Below are positions 32,109 through 40,259 of a DNA stretch of 48,731 bases, piece after piece. Origin of the DNA: a virus; IMG/VR virus record IMGVR_UViG_3300010885_046818, positions 1 to 48,731 of that record, one strand, 5' to 3'. The position numbers and the translations under genes were made by a program. Below the pieces are notes generated by a model that saw nothing but the letters and a program-made list of their open reading frames with translations, had not been told where the DNA came from and searched no databases. Numbering within the stretch: the stretch's first letter is position 1; the number at the start of each line of letters is the position of its first letter.

Positions 32109-33797
32109 TTATTTTGTAATTAAGTTTATCATATTATCTACATAACTCATTTCCATCATATCGGTTGCGCCAGTGATAGAATTTGCCGTGTGACGCTTAT
32201 CTTGTATCATCTTATACAAATCTTCGTCGATTGTATTATCGCCCAAGAAATAGGTACACATGACGTTGTTAGTTTGTCCTATTCGGTGCGCTCTATCCTC
32301 ACATTGTACACAATCAGCATAAGTCCATGGATATTCAACAAAAGCAACTCTTGAAGAGGCTGTTAAAGTGATTCCAACTCCTGCTGCTTTTATATTACAA
32401 ACAATCAATTGGCAACTAGCATCATTCTGAAATTTATCAATATTAGCCTGTTTCTGATCCATTGAATCTCTACCCGTAACGGTTACTGATTTTGGAAACA
32501 TTTCTCTTATAGCATCAACGATTGAATGTAGCGAACAAAAAACAATTAGCTTTTTGCCACTATCCATAACTTCCTGAATAAATTCCTTAACCTCATTTAG
32601 TTTTCCAAGTGCTGAAATACGTTTAAGTTCACCCATTTTTACCATGATTTCGCCACGAAGTTTTTTAGCTATTTCAGCATCAGTCCAACCGCTATCTTCA
32701 AGGAATTTCACAAAGTCATTTTTGGCTTTATTATACTGAACCCGTGTAGTAATATCACAAAGAATAGTTTGTCTTTGCTTTTCTGGAAGGTCTTTTGCTA
32801 CATCCTTTTTTTCTCTTCTGAAGAACAAATTTTGATTCATCAAATAATTGAGTTCTTTTAGATTACTTGCTCCTTTTCCTCCTTCACAATACCTTGCTAA
32901 AAACAGTTTTTTATTTCCAAAATGTGACAATCTATTCATGATTGCTAATTGTGGATATAAATCGATTGGTTTGTTCACAACAGGTGTTCCTGATAATAAA
33001 ATTACCCATTCTTTTTTATGCTCTGGAGTGCTGCATATTCTAAGAATTATTTTTGCTTGTTGTGTTCCAGGATCTTTGCACCGGTGTGACTCATCAATGA
33101 TAATAGATTTGAAAAGTTTAAACCTTTCATCCATGATAATATCATTTGAGTTTCTCATTTTACCTTTTTCAGGATATTTCAAAACGAAGTATTTTTTCAA
33201 ACTTTCATAGTTACAAATGAAAACGTCGTTCATTCCTAACTTTGAAAATTGGTGCCAATTAGTTTTTACTTTATCTTCTAAAATCATGGCATCTTTGTTG
33301 ACCCATTGCTTCCATTCTCGTTTCCAGTTTATTTTTGTAGATGATGGACAAATAACTAATGCTGGAAACACATCCTCTCCTTGTTGGTCCGCTGCAAATA
33401 AGGTAGCTATGGTTTGAAGTGTCTTTCCCAGACCTTGCTCATCGCCATTTATATACCTCTTTAATTGCATTCCTCTTGCTACACCTTGCGCTTGATAAGG
33501 TCTCATTTCTCCAAATGCCAAATCGATTTTTATATTCAAATCTGGCATTGGATCAATGTTTCCAATTTCTTGGGGTTTTTCTTCTCCTATATAAATCCAT
33601 TCGACAGGATTCCAAGAAGTTTCTTTATTTTTAAGTTCCAGAAGTTGCTCTTTATATCCAGTTCCTACAATGAAAACTTTTCGTGGCCAATCAAATCTTG
33701 CTCCTGGAATAAGTTTGATTGAATTTTGATTCTTAACACGAAAACGATCATAATTAATTCTTACATGAAATTCATGGGCATACTCGACTATTTGCAT
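32109..33797 (-). CDS. SNF2-family DNA helicase/translocase, 562 aa
   Basis: Classical SF2/SNF2 motifs are present: Walker A DEQGLGKT (119-126), DESH box (IIIDESHRC), motif III (LLSGTP), and motif VI QCEDRAHRIGQ near the C-terminus. The N-terminal 90 residues resemble the HARP-like part of SMARCAL1-type annealing helicases (FDWPRKVFIV). These enzymes are common in the replication modules of phages and remodel forks and junctions. It is 8 bases upstream of the replication initiator gene. Confidence 0.88.
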   Translation of the reverse strand: MQIVEYAHEFHVRINYDRFRVKNQNSIKLIPGARFDWPRKVFIVGTGYKEQLLELKNKETSWNPVEWIYIGEEKPQEIGNIDPMPDLNIKIDLAFGEMRPYQAQGVARGMQLKRYINGDEQGLGKTLQTIATLFAADQQGEDVFPALVICPSSTKINWKREWKQWVNKDAMILEDKVKTNWHQFSKLGMNDVFICNYESLKKYFVLKYPEKGKMRNSNDIIMDERFKLFKSIIIDESHRCKDPGTQQAKIILRICSTPEHKKEWVILLSGTPVVNKPIDLYPQLAIMNRLSHFGNKKLFLARYCEGGKGASNLKELNYLMNQNLFFRREKKDVAKDLPEKQRQTILCDITTRVQYNKAKNDFVKFLEDSGWTDAEIAKKLRGEIMVKMGELKRISALGKLNEVKEFIQEVMDSGKKLIVFCSLHSIVDAIREMFPKSVTVTGRDSMDQKQANIDKFQNDASCQLIVCNIKAAGVGITLTASSRVAFVEYPWTYADCVQCEDRAHRIGQTNNVMCTYFLGDNTIDEDLYKMIQDKRHTANSITGATDMMEMSYVDNMINLITK

Positions 33798-33819
33798 AAA
33801 ATTTGATTGTTTGAATTAA

Positions 33820-34359
33820 TTATTCGTCCCCGAAGCTTTCGTCTTCTTCTTCTTCTGAAAACATTTCAAGTTGTAATTTCTCGGCTTGTTTTCCTGACAT
33901 ATACTGCAATACTTCATCTTTCAATAAATCAACTGTGGCTGATAAATCGCTTCCAAATTGATAAACTCCATCAAGTTTTATTTTAGGAGTAGTGAAACAA
34001 ATTTCACTTCCAATTCCGAGTTGTTTACCACCTGAAATAGTAATGCTTTCTTCATTTTTTGAAAGTGCAAAACCAAAGACGCGGTAATTAACAAAATCTT
34101 CGTGTTTGATGTCGTCTCTAAAACCGAAATAATCTTCTGGAGTTTTGATTGCTGATTGAATTAATTCTTCGTTTTTTATTTCATCACAAACAAATACAAA
34201 GTGTGGAGTCAATGCTCTAAAGGCATTTCTTAAATCATCATGAATAGGTGCATCCGATGATGTTTTAATAGAGTTGTTTACGTCTGTGTCTTGCTGATCG
34301 TATTCGAACGATAGGAATAAACTACTTCTAATTTCGGCTTTCTTAACTGTTACATTCAT
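33820..34359 (-). CDS. Hypothetical protein with acidic tail, 179 aa
   Basis: The protein (MNVTVKKAEIRSSLFLSFEY) is beta-rich, with a strongly acidic C-terminus (MFSEEEEDESFGDE) as in single-stranded DNA-binding proteins, although no OB-fold signature could be confirmed. It is the first gene of the replication operon, after a leader with an intrinsic terminator. A ssDNA-binding role is suggested by place and tail only. Confidence 0.6.
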   Translation of the reverse strand: MNVTVKKAEIRSSLFLSFEYDQQDTDVNNSIKTSSDAPIHDDLRNAFRALTPHFVFVCDEIKNEELIQSAIKTPEDYFGFRDDIKHEDFVNYRVFGFALSKNEESITISGGKQLGIGSEICFTTPKIKLDGVYQFGSDLSATVDLLKDEVLQYMSGKQAEKLQLEMFSEEEEDESFGDE

Positions 34360-34400
34360 TTTTTTAAATTGGTTTTATTAATAATTAATTTTTACGATGC

Positions 34401-34455
34401 AAAAAACCCCTAATCGTTTGGCTCGTTGGTGGAAAACAGCCTCCCGATTAAGGGC
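34401..34455 (-). terminator. Leader terminator upstream of the replication operon
   Basis: CCCTTAATCG (34454-34445, minus strand) pairs with CGATTAGGGG (34416-34407) with one bulge, and an inner GGCT/AGCC stem caps it; six Ts follow. Like the hairpin at 29144 it lies downstream of a class-B promoter and upstream of the first gene. Confidence 0.8.
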
Positions 34456-34501
34456 TTGATAATTTCTTTGGTATAATGATTTCCACTTCATTACTATGAT
34501 G

Positions 34502-34555
34502 CAAACATACAAAAAAATGTAACAAATATTATTCTTTATGAATATTATTTGTTAC
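34502..34555 (-). promoter_or_regulatory. Replication promoter with the best-preserved 37-bp palindrome
   Basis: The -7 box TATGTTTG lies at 34509-34502. The palindrome at 34519-34555 reads GTAACAAATATTATTC, spacer TTTAT, GAATATTATTTGTTAC; the two 16-base arms match with a single mismatch. GTAAC begins 17 bp from the box (class B). This copy serves as the reference for the element found at five other promoters. Confidence 0.75.
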
Positions 34556-34564
34556 TTTATAGAT

Positions 34565-34936
34565 TTAAAAAAAAGCAAATTGACTATTGCTTTTATCTAG
34601 GGTTCTATTGGCTTGTTGTTTCAATCTAAACTCTTTGCTTATCCAAATACTTAGTGGCCGGTGGTGGGCTTCTTTAAAACTGCTTTTTTGGGTTCTTTCA
34701 GTATCAAAAATTTGATGACTCCTGGATAACTTTCTAAAAGGAGTTCCAAAAATACTTGGCTGTGATGGTGGAGAATTACCAGCTTTAAAAAAAGCTCTTT
34801 TTAGATCATCGGCTGTGAACGGTTTCATTTGGGTTTTTACCCAAATTTCAGCAAAGGCACAAAGTTTTTCGCAATATACTTTGTTATTGTCTTCTACTTG
34901 CTGAACTGCTTGATTTGTTAGGTCGAATGGTGTCAT
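34565..34936 (-). CDS. Hypothetical basic protein, 123 aa
   Basis: The start overlaps the NinB-like stop by 4 bases (ATGA). The middle part (KPFTADDLKRAFFKAGNSPP) looks like a winged-helix segment, and the C-terminal part is basic. Comparable small proteins occur after NinB-like genes in phages, but I do not recognise the family. Confidence 0.6.
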   Translation of the reverse strand: MTPFDLTNQAVQQVEDNNKVYCEKLCAFAEIWVKTQMKPFTADDLKRAFFKAGNSPPSQPSIFGTPFRKLSRSHQIFDTERTQKSSFKEAHHRPLSIWISKEFRLKQQANRTLDKSNSQFAFF

Positions 34937-35367
34937 AAGTAAATTTTATTATTTTCGATTTCTAATTCAATTTGTCTAATCATTACTAGATCGCTTGGTT
35001 CAGGAAGGTAGATCAACGCCTCTTTACTTGCGTAATCTCTAAACCGTTCGATACATAAAGTCATTTCTGCAGTATCTAAACCGGCAGTACTTCGCCATCT
35101 TTCAATTTTTATCAGTGTTCCAAATTCACCTTCATAAAACGTGTTTGGATTTACTATTTTCTTGAAAATATCTTGCTTTACCTCTGATACTGAATATCCA
35201 GTTTCTAAAGCAAACCAACCGAACAACAAATGCAAATAACCGTTTTGAGAAATAGTTCGTCGTTCCCGTTTTGCTTTCAATTCGAACATTTGCTTTTTGT
35301 CAATGAAACATTTTATCTTTTCAATTGCATGCTGGACGTCTATTTTTTTTTCGGCGTTGTAGATCAT
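34933..35367 (-). CDS. NinB-like recombination protein, 144 aa
   Basis: The motif RRTISQNGYLHLLFGWFA (residues 36-53) matches the RTxxQNxxLH signature of NinB/Orf-type proteins, which bind ssDNA and help RecT/Beta-dependent annealing. Length and order (RecT, MBL, NinB) are typical for phage recombination modules. Name assignment is by this motif. Confidence 0.65.
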   Translation of the reverse strand: MIYNAEKKIDVQHAIEKIKCFIDKKQMFELKAKRERRTISQNGYLHLLFGWFALETGYSVSEVKQDIFKKIVNPNTFYEGEFGTLIKIERWRSTAGLDTAEMTLCIERFRDYASKEALIYLPEPSDLVMIRQIELEIENNKIYL

Positions 35368-35384
35368 TTATCTAGGTGAGTTTT

Positions 35385-36005
35385 TTAATTTGTACTTGAT
35401 TCGTGAAGTCTTAAAACTTTTGATTTTTCGCCTCTATTTTTAAATATAAAATCTCTGGCTTGTTGCTCTGAAAGATGGCTATTAATAGCTCCTTTTTGAT
35501 GTGCAAATTCCCCTTTGGCTTCTTTTCTGGCAATACTTTCGAAAATAGTGTCTTCGTTGTAATTTGATTCTATCGCATACAAATCATAATCTTTTGCCGA
35601 AATTCCAATCAGATGCGAAGTGTCTGTTATGTGAATTGTTTTATGGTCTCCTTTGAAAATTCTGTATCCAAAATTTGGAACATCATGATATAAAACTATT
35701 GGAGAAATTTTAAAACTTCCATAGTCATAAACTTTTCCAGCCTCTAAAACATCAACGTTTTTAACACCTTCTAAATAATCTAATAAAAAAGCCCCACACG
35801 CAAAGCGCAACGTAGGGCGTTCAAAAGATAGTTTTTGTATAGTTGTTAAATTCAGATGATCTCCGTGCTTATGGGTCAATAATACTATTTGCAGTTCATT
35901 TTTTAACTGCTTAATACTTGAATAAGGAATACCCATATCTATAGCAATTGTATCATGATATACGATACAATTGCCTTTTGATCCACTAGAAATAACGTTG
36001 TACAT
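35385..36005 (-). CDS. MBL-fold metallohydrolase, 206 aa
   Basis: The zinc motif THKHGDHLN (residues 44-52) is the HxHxDH of metallo-beta-lactamase folds, and additional His/Asp residues appear at VLYHDVPN and HITDTSH. These enzymes are often found next to RecT in phages, presumably as nucleases processing ends. The start shares one base with the RecT stop. Confidence 0.8.
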   Translation of the reverse strand: MYNVISSGSKGNCIVYHDTIAIDMGIPYSSIKQLKNELQIVLLTHKHGDHLNLTTIQKLSFERPTLRFACGAFLLDYLEGVKNVDVLEAGKVYDYGSFKISPIVLYHDVPNFGYRIFKGDHKTIHITDTSHLIGISAKDYDLYAIESNYNEDTIFESIARKEAKGEFAHQKGAINSHLSEQQARDFIFKNRGEKSKVLRLHESSTN

Positions 36006-36802
36006 TATATCAATACTTTTTCAGTTTCAAAGCTTGGTTCGTTTTGAACTATAACAGCTTCTTGAAAATTTCCAGAACGGCTTGTATTTCTTTGATTGTC
36101 TGATTCCTCATCACTTTCGCTGTCATTAGCCATTGCCTTAACCATTTCTGTAGATAGTATTCCGTAGGTTCCTAAAAGCCCTTTTAAAACAGTTTTTATT
36201 GCCATTTTAGGTCTAGCTTCAGGGTCACTCCATTTACTAACTCTTTTTGAATATTGCTTATCGGCAGCATACATTTTACTAAATCGAATAGCGTGACTTT
36301 CAATTTGCGCTTCCGTCATGTAAAGCGAGGATCTAAATCCATTGTTTAGCTCTAAACAAGCCATATAACCTACAATTTTACCTTCCTCATTATCTCCTAG
36401 GAATTTAATTTCTCCAGTAAATTTATTCCTTGAAATTTCGTCTTCACGAACTTCGCAAGCATTTAAGAATTTATATTGTCCAGAACGCAACGCCAATTGA
36501 ATAAGTCCTTTATATCCAATTTGAAAGCTAGGAACTCCTTTGTAAGGAATGATGTAGGCATATCCTAAATTTTTGTTTAAAGGAAGGTTTAAAGCTGTAG
36601 CGTTCATAGCGCAAAGCATTAATTGATTTGGATCGCATAAAGCTAAATTAGCATCGTTGTTGCATAGTGTAATAAGATTAGCGACAAACTCTTTTTTGTT
36701 TTCTGCTAATGTTTCCTCTAGGTATTTACTAATACTTGGTCCGTTTAAAAAATTACCTAAACTAACTTTTTTAGGTTGTTGTGTTACTACTTGATTTTGC
36801 AT
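36005..36802 (-). CDS. recT: RecT-family annealing protein, 265 aa
   Basis: The body has the RecT pattern: LCNNDANLALCDPNQLMLCA, ATALNLPLNKNLGYAYIIPY, FQIGYKGLIQLALRSGQY and KTVLKGLLGTYGILS. RecT coats single-stranded DNA and pairs complementary strands during phage recombination. The gene is preceded by DUF1351 and followed by the MBL-fold gene, a standard cluster. Confidence 0.9.
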   Translation of the reverse strand: MQNQVVTQQPKKVSLGNFLNGPSISKYLEETLAENKKEFVANLITLCNNDANLALCDPNQLMLCAMNATALNLPLNKNLGYAYIIPYKGVPSFQIGYKGLIQLALRSGQYKFLNACEVREDEISRNKFTGEIKFLGDNEEGKIVGYMACLELNNGFRSSLYMTEAQIESHAIRFSKMYAADKQYSKRVSKWSDPEARPKMAIKTVLKGLLGTYGILSTEMVKAMANDSESDEESDNQRNTSRSGNFQEAVIVQNEPSFETEKVLI

Positions 36803-36804
36803 GA

Positions 36805-37851
36805 TTAAATGTTTTTATAATTAATATTGTTTGATTTCATAAATTCGCCTAATGCTCTAAGTTGAGTCATTGTGGCGGTAACTTCGAAAGAGGCAGTTTT
36901 TAGCGGTTCAGATTCTTTTGCTTCAACTATTGGAGCGAAAATTGGAGCAGAAATCGGAGCAACTTTCTTTTCAGAATAAATAGTAACTTCTGGATTTACT
37001 TCAACTTTGATTTCAAGTGCTTTTAATGCTTGGGCTTTTGCTTTTACGTCTAAAATTTTAGCCTCACAATCGTGATATGCTTCAGTGAACTTTTCTTTTG
37101 AAAGATTGTTTACATCGGCTAAAGTCACATAAATATCAGCGTTAAATTCATAAGCGTTGGTAATTTCCACATACTGCATTCCTAGTTTTTCAAGGAAATT
37201 AACACGGTTTACTCTTTGCTCGGCTTTCAACCTTTCAACCTCTTTTTGTTCGTTTTCTTTACGGGTTTTTACCGTTGTAATCGCACTCGAAACGTTTAAT
37301 GATGCTTTATATTCGGTTAAAATTTCGGCTTCAAAATCAGTTGATTTTATTAGGCTTAAATCGTCAATTACCTTAGTAATATATTCGTTTACCTGCTCTT
37401 TGTATTTCTTTTCTGTGGTAGAAAGATTTACTTCAATTCCTAATTTTTCAAACTTGATAAAATCGATTTTTTCAGAAACGCACAATTCAGAAAAATAACT
37501 TTCAATTGCTTCTTTTTTATCTGATTTGATTTTATCTTCTACAAATGCAATTTTATCTTTTAAGAAATCAATTGCAGTTTTGTACTTGTCTGAAATCTCC
37601 GTTTTATAGGTATTTTCAAAAGCCAAATAAGGATTGTTTACCCCTTCCTTGATGAATTTACGCTGTGTTTCAAAGTCCGCTAATTCCTTGTTTAGTTCGG
37701 CTCTTAATTCCTTCAAGGACTTTACTGTATTAACTGTGGCGACTTGTTTTTCAAGTTCTAATTCTCCAATACGTTTGGTAACTTCCCTACCCGCCTCTTG
37801 CAGTTTGTGGGTGATTACTGGTGATTGTACCAGCTTAATTTGATTCTCCAT
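36805..37851 (-). CDS. DUF1351-like protein, 348 aa
   Basis: The protein is mostly coiled coil (residues 25-215: ELRAELNKELADFETQRKFI and KTRKENEQKEVERLKAEQRV), with a short C-terminal domain that ends in TMTQLRALGEFMKSNNINYK. This is the layout of DUF1351 proteins that occur directly before RecT in phages. Probably a partner of RecT in recombination. It ends 3 bases before the RecT ATG. Confidence 0.75.
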   Translation of the reverse strand: MENQIKLVQSPVITHKLQEAGREVTKRIGELELEKQVATVNTVKSLKELRAELNKELADFETQRKFIKEGVNNPYLAFENTYKTEISDKYKTAIDFLKDKIAFVEDKIKSDKKEAIESYFSELCVSEKIDFIKFEKLGIEVNLSTTEKKYKEQVNEYITKVIDDLSLIKSTDFEAEILTEYKASLNVSSAITTVKTRKENEQKEVERLKAEQRVNRVNFLEKLGMQYVEITNAYEFNADIYVTLADVNNLSKEKFTEAYHDCEAKILDVKAKAQALKALEIKVEVNPEVTIYSEKKVAPISAPIFAPIVEAKESEPLKTASFEVTATMTQLRALGEFMKSNNINYKNI

Positions 37852-37874
37852 TTTGCTCTGTTTTTAAAGTTTGA

Positions 37875-38006
37875 TTATAATTTTATAAAAAAGTAAGTTG
37901 TTAATGCTCCGAAAAATGCTCCGATGAATAAGGTCATAATTAAAGCAATCATAATAATCGAAAACACTCTATTAACTCGTTCGTCATCTTTGTTGATGTG
38001 TTGCAT
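37875..38006 (-). CDS. Small membrane protein, 43 aa
   Basis: ATG 38006 to TAA 37875 encodes MQHINKDDERVNRVFSIIMI followed by a hydrophobic stretch (LIMTLFIGAFFGALTTYFF). One membrane span with a charged N-terminus. It lies between two small genes in the early operon. Function unknown. Confidence 0.5.
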   Translation of the reverse strand: MQHINKDDERVNRVFSIIMIALIMTLFIGAFFGALTTYFFIKL

Positions 38007-38030
38007 GATTATTTTTTTGAGAATTGATTA

Positions 38031-38159
38031 TTAAATTGATTTTGCCATTTTAAAAATTGCTATTGCTATACCTAAAATTGCTGGAACTGAAATTACTTTT
38101 AAAAACAAAAGCCAAATTCTTTCAGCGCGTTCGTCTTCGAAGTCGTATTTATTCCTCAT
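38031..38159 (-). CDS. Small membrane protein, 42 aa
   Basis: ATG 38159 overlaps the upstream stop (ATGA). The peptide has an N-terminal charged part (MRNKYDFEDERAERIW) and one span (LLFLKVISVPAILGIAIAIF). It resembles the neighbouring 43-residue protein in layout: DDER/DERAER followed by one membrane span, perhaps a duplicated gene. Confidence 0.5.
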   Translation of the reverse strand: MRNKYDFEDERAERIWLLFLKVISVPAILGIAIAIFKMAKSI

Positions 38160-38377
38160 ACCGCTTTCATTTTTTTGAACGTTGATACTATCTCTGGAGA
38201 ATAAACCAAACTAACTCTTCGGGTAACATGTCCAGCTCGATTTCTCCTTTCAGGAACTGGAACCCTGCTTATATTATCGTTCACTTCGATAAAGTGATGC
38301 AATCCATTTTCATTTATTTCGGTTACCTGTAAAAACCTTCCAGATTCAGTTTTAAAAACTTGTTTTGCTACTGCCAT
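38156..38377 (-). CDS. Hypothetical protein, 73 aa
   Basis: The protein (MAVAKQVFKTESGRFLQVTE) is basic and beta-rich, with an Arg-rich central part (VPVPERRNRAGHVTRRVSLV). Both ends are coupled to neighbours (ATG at the TAATG overlap, TGA overlapping the next ATG). No family recognised. Confidence 0.6.
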   Translation of the reverse strand: MAVAKQVFKTESGRFLQVTEINENGLHHFIEVNDNISRVPVPERRNRAGHVTRRVSLVYSPEIVSTFKKMKAV

Positions 38378-38520
38378 TATGACTTTATTTTTATTTTGGT
38401 TACTAAAATGATTGTTCCTTTTTGAGAAAGGTTTTTGTTTAAATTCGAAATTGGTTTGTCGAATTCGGGATCTGAAATGATTTGCTTTACCCTTTGGCGA
38501 AATGCTCTATTTATGAACAT
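38377..38520 (-). CDS. Small basic protein, 47 aa
   Basis: ATG 38520 to TAA 38377 encodes MFINRAFRQRVKQIISDPEF and 27 further residues, strongly basic. It overlaps the upstream 107-aa gene by 10 bases and its stop overlaps the next ATG. Function unknown. Confidence 0.5.
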   Translation of the reverse strand: MFINRAFRQRVKQIISDPEFDKPISNLNKNLSQKGTIILVTKIKIKS

Positions 38521-38834
38521 AATTGGCTTGATTTTAGGTTAAGCAAATCTTTTAAAGTAGCTCCGTTTTGTGGGTTTAAAAACCCTTGAAACGATTTTGA
38601 AGTTCTACTTTTCAAAGGATGCACATTTTTGCATTCCTCTATATTAATCTGGCGTCTTACATATAAAATGCAATCATAATACTTCTGAATTTTTGAATTT
38701 CCAGACTGAGTATAACCGAATTGCAAATTCAATTCAATTAATTTTTCTCTTCTACTTCTCAAAGTTTGAAGTCTACTTTGATTTTTTACTAAAATTTCCA
38801 TACATTTGTTTTTTATTTTGCTCTCGATAAGCAT
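38511..38834 (-). CDS. Hypothetical basic protein, 107 aa
   Basis: From ATG 38834 (MLIESKIKNKCMEILVKNQS) the product is basic and helical. A second ATG (residue 12, MEILV) is also possible. No family recognised. It is in the leftward early operon after the excisionase-like gene, with a weak hairpin in the 46-base gap. Confidence 0.5.
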   Translation of the reverse strand: MLIESKIKNKCMEILVKNQSRLQTLRSRREKLIELNLQFGYTQSGNSKIQKYYDCILYVRRQINIEECKNVHPLKSRTSKSFQGFLNPQNGATLKDLLNLKSSQLCS

Positions 38835-38880
38835 TATTAAAGTTTGATTTAAATCCTCTTTCTGCTCGGAAGGGGATTTT

Positions 38881-39144
38881 TTATTTTACAAGAACTAAAT
38901 TGCTAATCAACTCACTTTTCTTGTATCTACGTTCGCTATCAATAGCGTATGCATTTATTTTCCCTTCCTTTTGCCATTTAATAATTGTTGGCTTTGAAAC
39001 CCGATAAAATGCTGCAACTTCTGTTTGAGTAAGAAGTATTTCCTGTTCTTTTTGTGGGTTTATAATTGCTAAAACACCTTTCGCAATCATATCCGTTAAA
39101 TATTCAGGAGTAACCTGGATAAACTGAATTGACTTTTCCATCAT
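38881..39144 (-). CDS. Excisionase-like helix-turn-helix protein, 87 aa
   Basis: The C-terminal half (LLTQTEVAAFYRVSKPTIIK WQKEGKINAY split over two segments, residues 36-66) is a MerR/excisionase-type helix-turn-helix with the DNA-recognising VSKPTIIKW and a wing (AIDSERRYKKSEL). Such proteins serve as excisionases or replication/regulatory factors. It is the second gene of the early operon and overlaps the upstream gene by 4 bases. Confidence 0.7.
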   Translation of the reverse strand: MMEKSIQFIQVTPEYLTDMIAKGVLAIINPQKEQEILLTQTEVAAFYRVSKPTIIKWQKEGKINAYAIDSERRYKKSELISNLVLVK

Positions 39145-39353
39145 TGCATTATTAAGTGTGTAGATTCTTTTTCATGCTCTTTTAATATTTTCCAAAATAT
39201 CGGGTATTTTGTAAGAGCCTTTTCTCGGTTGGGTTTAGATACATATCCGTAAACCGTGCTCTGTTCGATTCCTAACTGTTCGCCAATTTTTTTACGAAGA
39301 GGAATGTCGTTTCGAATTATTTTTTTAATCTCCTCTGTGAGTTTCTTTTCCAT
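39141..39353 (-). CDS. Cro-like helix-turn-helix protein, 70 aa
   Basis: The middle part (IGEQLGIEQSTVYGYVSK, residues 23-40) is a clear helix-turn-helix. It is the first leftward early gene opposite the divergently transcribed repressor, so it is probably the Cro-like partner of the lysogeny switch. The long leader from the promoter at 39681 is about 320 bases. Confidence 0.6.
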   Translation of the reverse strand: MEKKLTEEIKKIIRNDIPLRKKIGEQLGIEQSTVYGYVSKPNREKALTKYPIFWKILKEHEKESTHLIMQ

Positions 39354-39775
39354 TTTATTTGACTGATTTAGTGATAATTAATAATTTAGAATGATTCTAA
39401 GTTCTAATGGTACGTTTTTGGTTATGTTCTAACTAAGACGTATTCGTGCTGTTGTTGTATCGATACTAGATTCATTTTTCAAATCCAACAGCTTTTTTTT
39501 GTACTTTTTTTTAAATGGCGTAACAACTTAAAAGATTTCCTTTTCTATACGAGTAGATAAGGCTTTGTTATTGTAAGGCTGACACTTAGTACACTATTTA
39601 TAATGGACAACCATTTTATAGTTTATTCGATATGTCAAAGAGCTTTTTTTTATACATTTGCTACGGGCATTTGTACACTGCAAATATAGAACGTAAATAC
39701 GTTACAAAAAAACATAAAAACGTAAATAATTAACGTATAAATGTTATTTATATTAATTCTAAATAATATAGACAG
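39354..39775. promoter_or_regulatory. Lysogeny switch region, 422 bp without genes
   Basis: The region separates the leftward Cro-like gene from the rightward repressor. TATATTTG (39688-39681, minus strand) is a -7 box for the leftward operon. AACGTAAATACGTT (39690-39703, a palindrome with 2-bp spacer) and two more AACGTA half-sites at 39719 and 39732 lie next to it and are likely operators. A perfect palindrome TTAGAATGATTCTAA lies at 39386-39400, near the Cro-like start. The rest of the leader (39405-39680) shows a possible GCTGTTG/CAACAGC stem but no gene. Confidence 0.6.
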
Positions 39776-40171
39776 ATGGAAAAACAGACTGAAAAACAGA
39801 TAATAAGTAATAGAATAAGGAAAGTAATTGATTTTTATAACCTGAATAACACCTCTTTCGCTAGAAAAATTGACATAAGACAAAGCACTATTAGTTCAAT
39901 GTTCGAGAAAGGAACTAATCCAAACATAGACACCCTTTTGAAGATAATTAACACATTTACGGAAATTAGTCCAATATGGTTATTACTAGGAACTGGAGAA
40001 ATGATTGTTAAAAAAGAAGAGATTGTAGGTGTAGAGACAAATTCTTTAATGAAAATAATTTCGCTACATGAAGAAGTTAAAGCTTTGTCTTTAGAAAATA
40101 AAAAATTAAAAGAAGAACTTGATCTTTTGGAAATTAAATTTAATGAAAATTTTAGAAAGAAAATTGGGTAA
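39776..40171 (+). CDS. CI-like repressor, XRE family, 131 aa
   Basis: Residues 10-70 form an XRE helix-turn-helix (NNTSFARKIDIRQSTISSMF) with the ISPIWLLLGTGEM segment typical of Bacteroidota repressors. The remainder is a coiled coil (KALSLENKKLKEELDLLEIK), likely for dimerisation. There is no S24/LexA-like peptidase domain, so it cannot be inactivated by self-cleavage. It is transcribed away from the early operon. Likely maintains lysogeny by binding the operators at 39690-39737. Confidence 0.75.
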   Translation: MEKQTEKQIISNRIRKVIDFYNLNNTSFARKIDIRQSTISSMFEKGTNPNIDTLLKIINTFTEISPIWLLLGTGEMIVKKEEIVGVETNSLMKIISLHEEVKALSLENKKLKEELDLLEIKFNENFRKKIG

Positions 40172-40259
40172 TCACCCCCTTCATTGGGTTATTTTGAAAT
40201 AACCAAATGGATATAAATCCTTATTTAAATAAATTACTCATAAGTTAAAACTAAATAAC

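Noticed and set aside
38834-38881. Hairpin AAATCC/GGATTT in the gap after the excisionase-like gene
   Set aside because: The stem is short, with poor inner pairing and no T run on the coding strand; it is not strong enough to call a terminator.
39650-39883. Minus-strand frame of 77 codons overlapping the repressor start
   Set aside because: It covers the operator region and the divergent repressor start, is hydrophobic by AT-richness and has no operon context.
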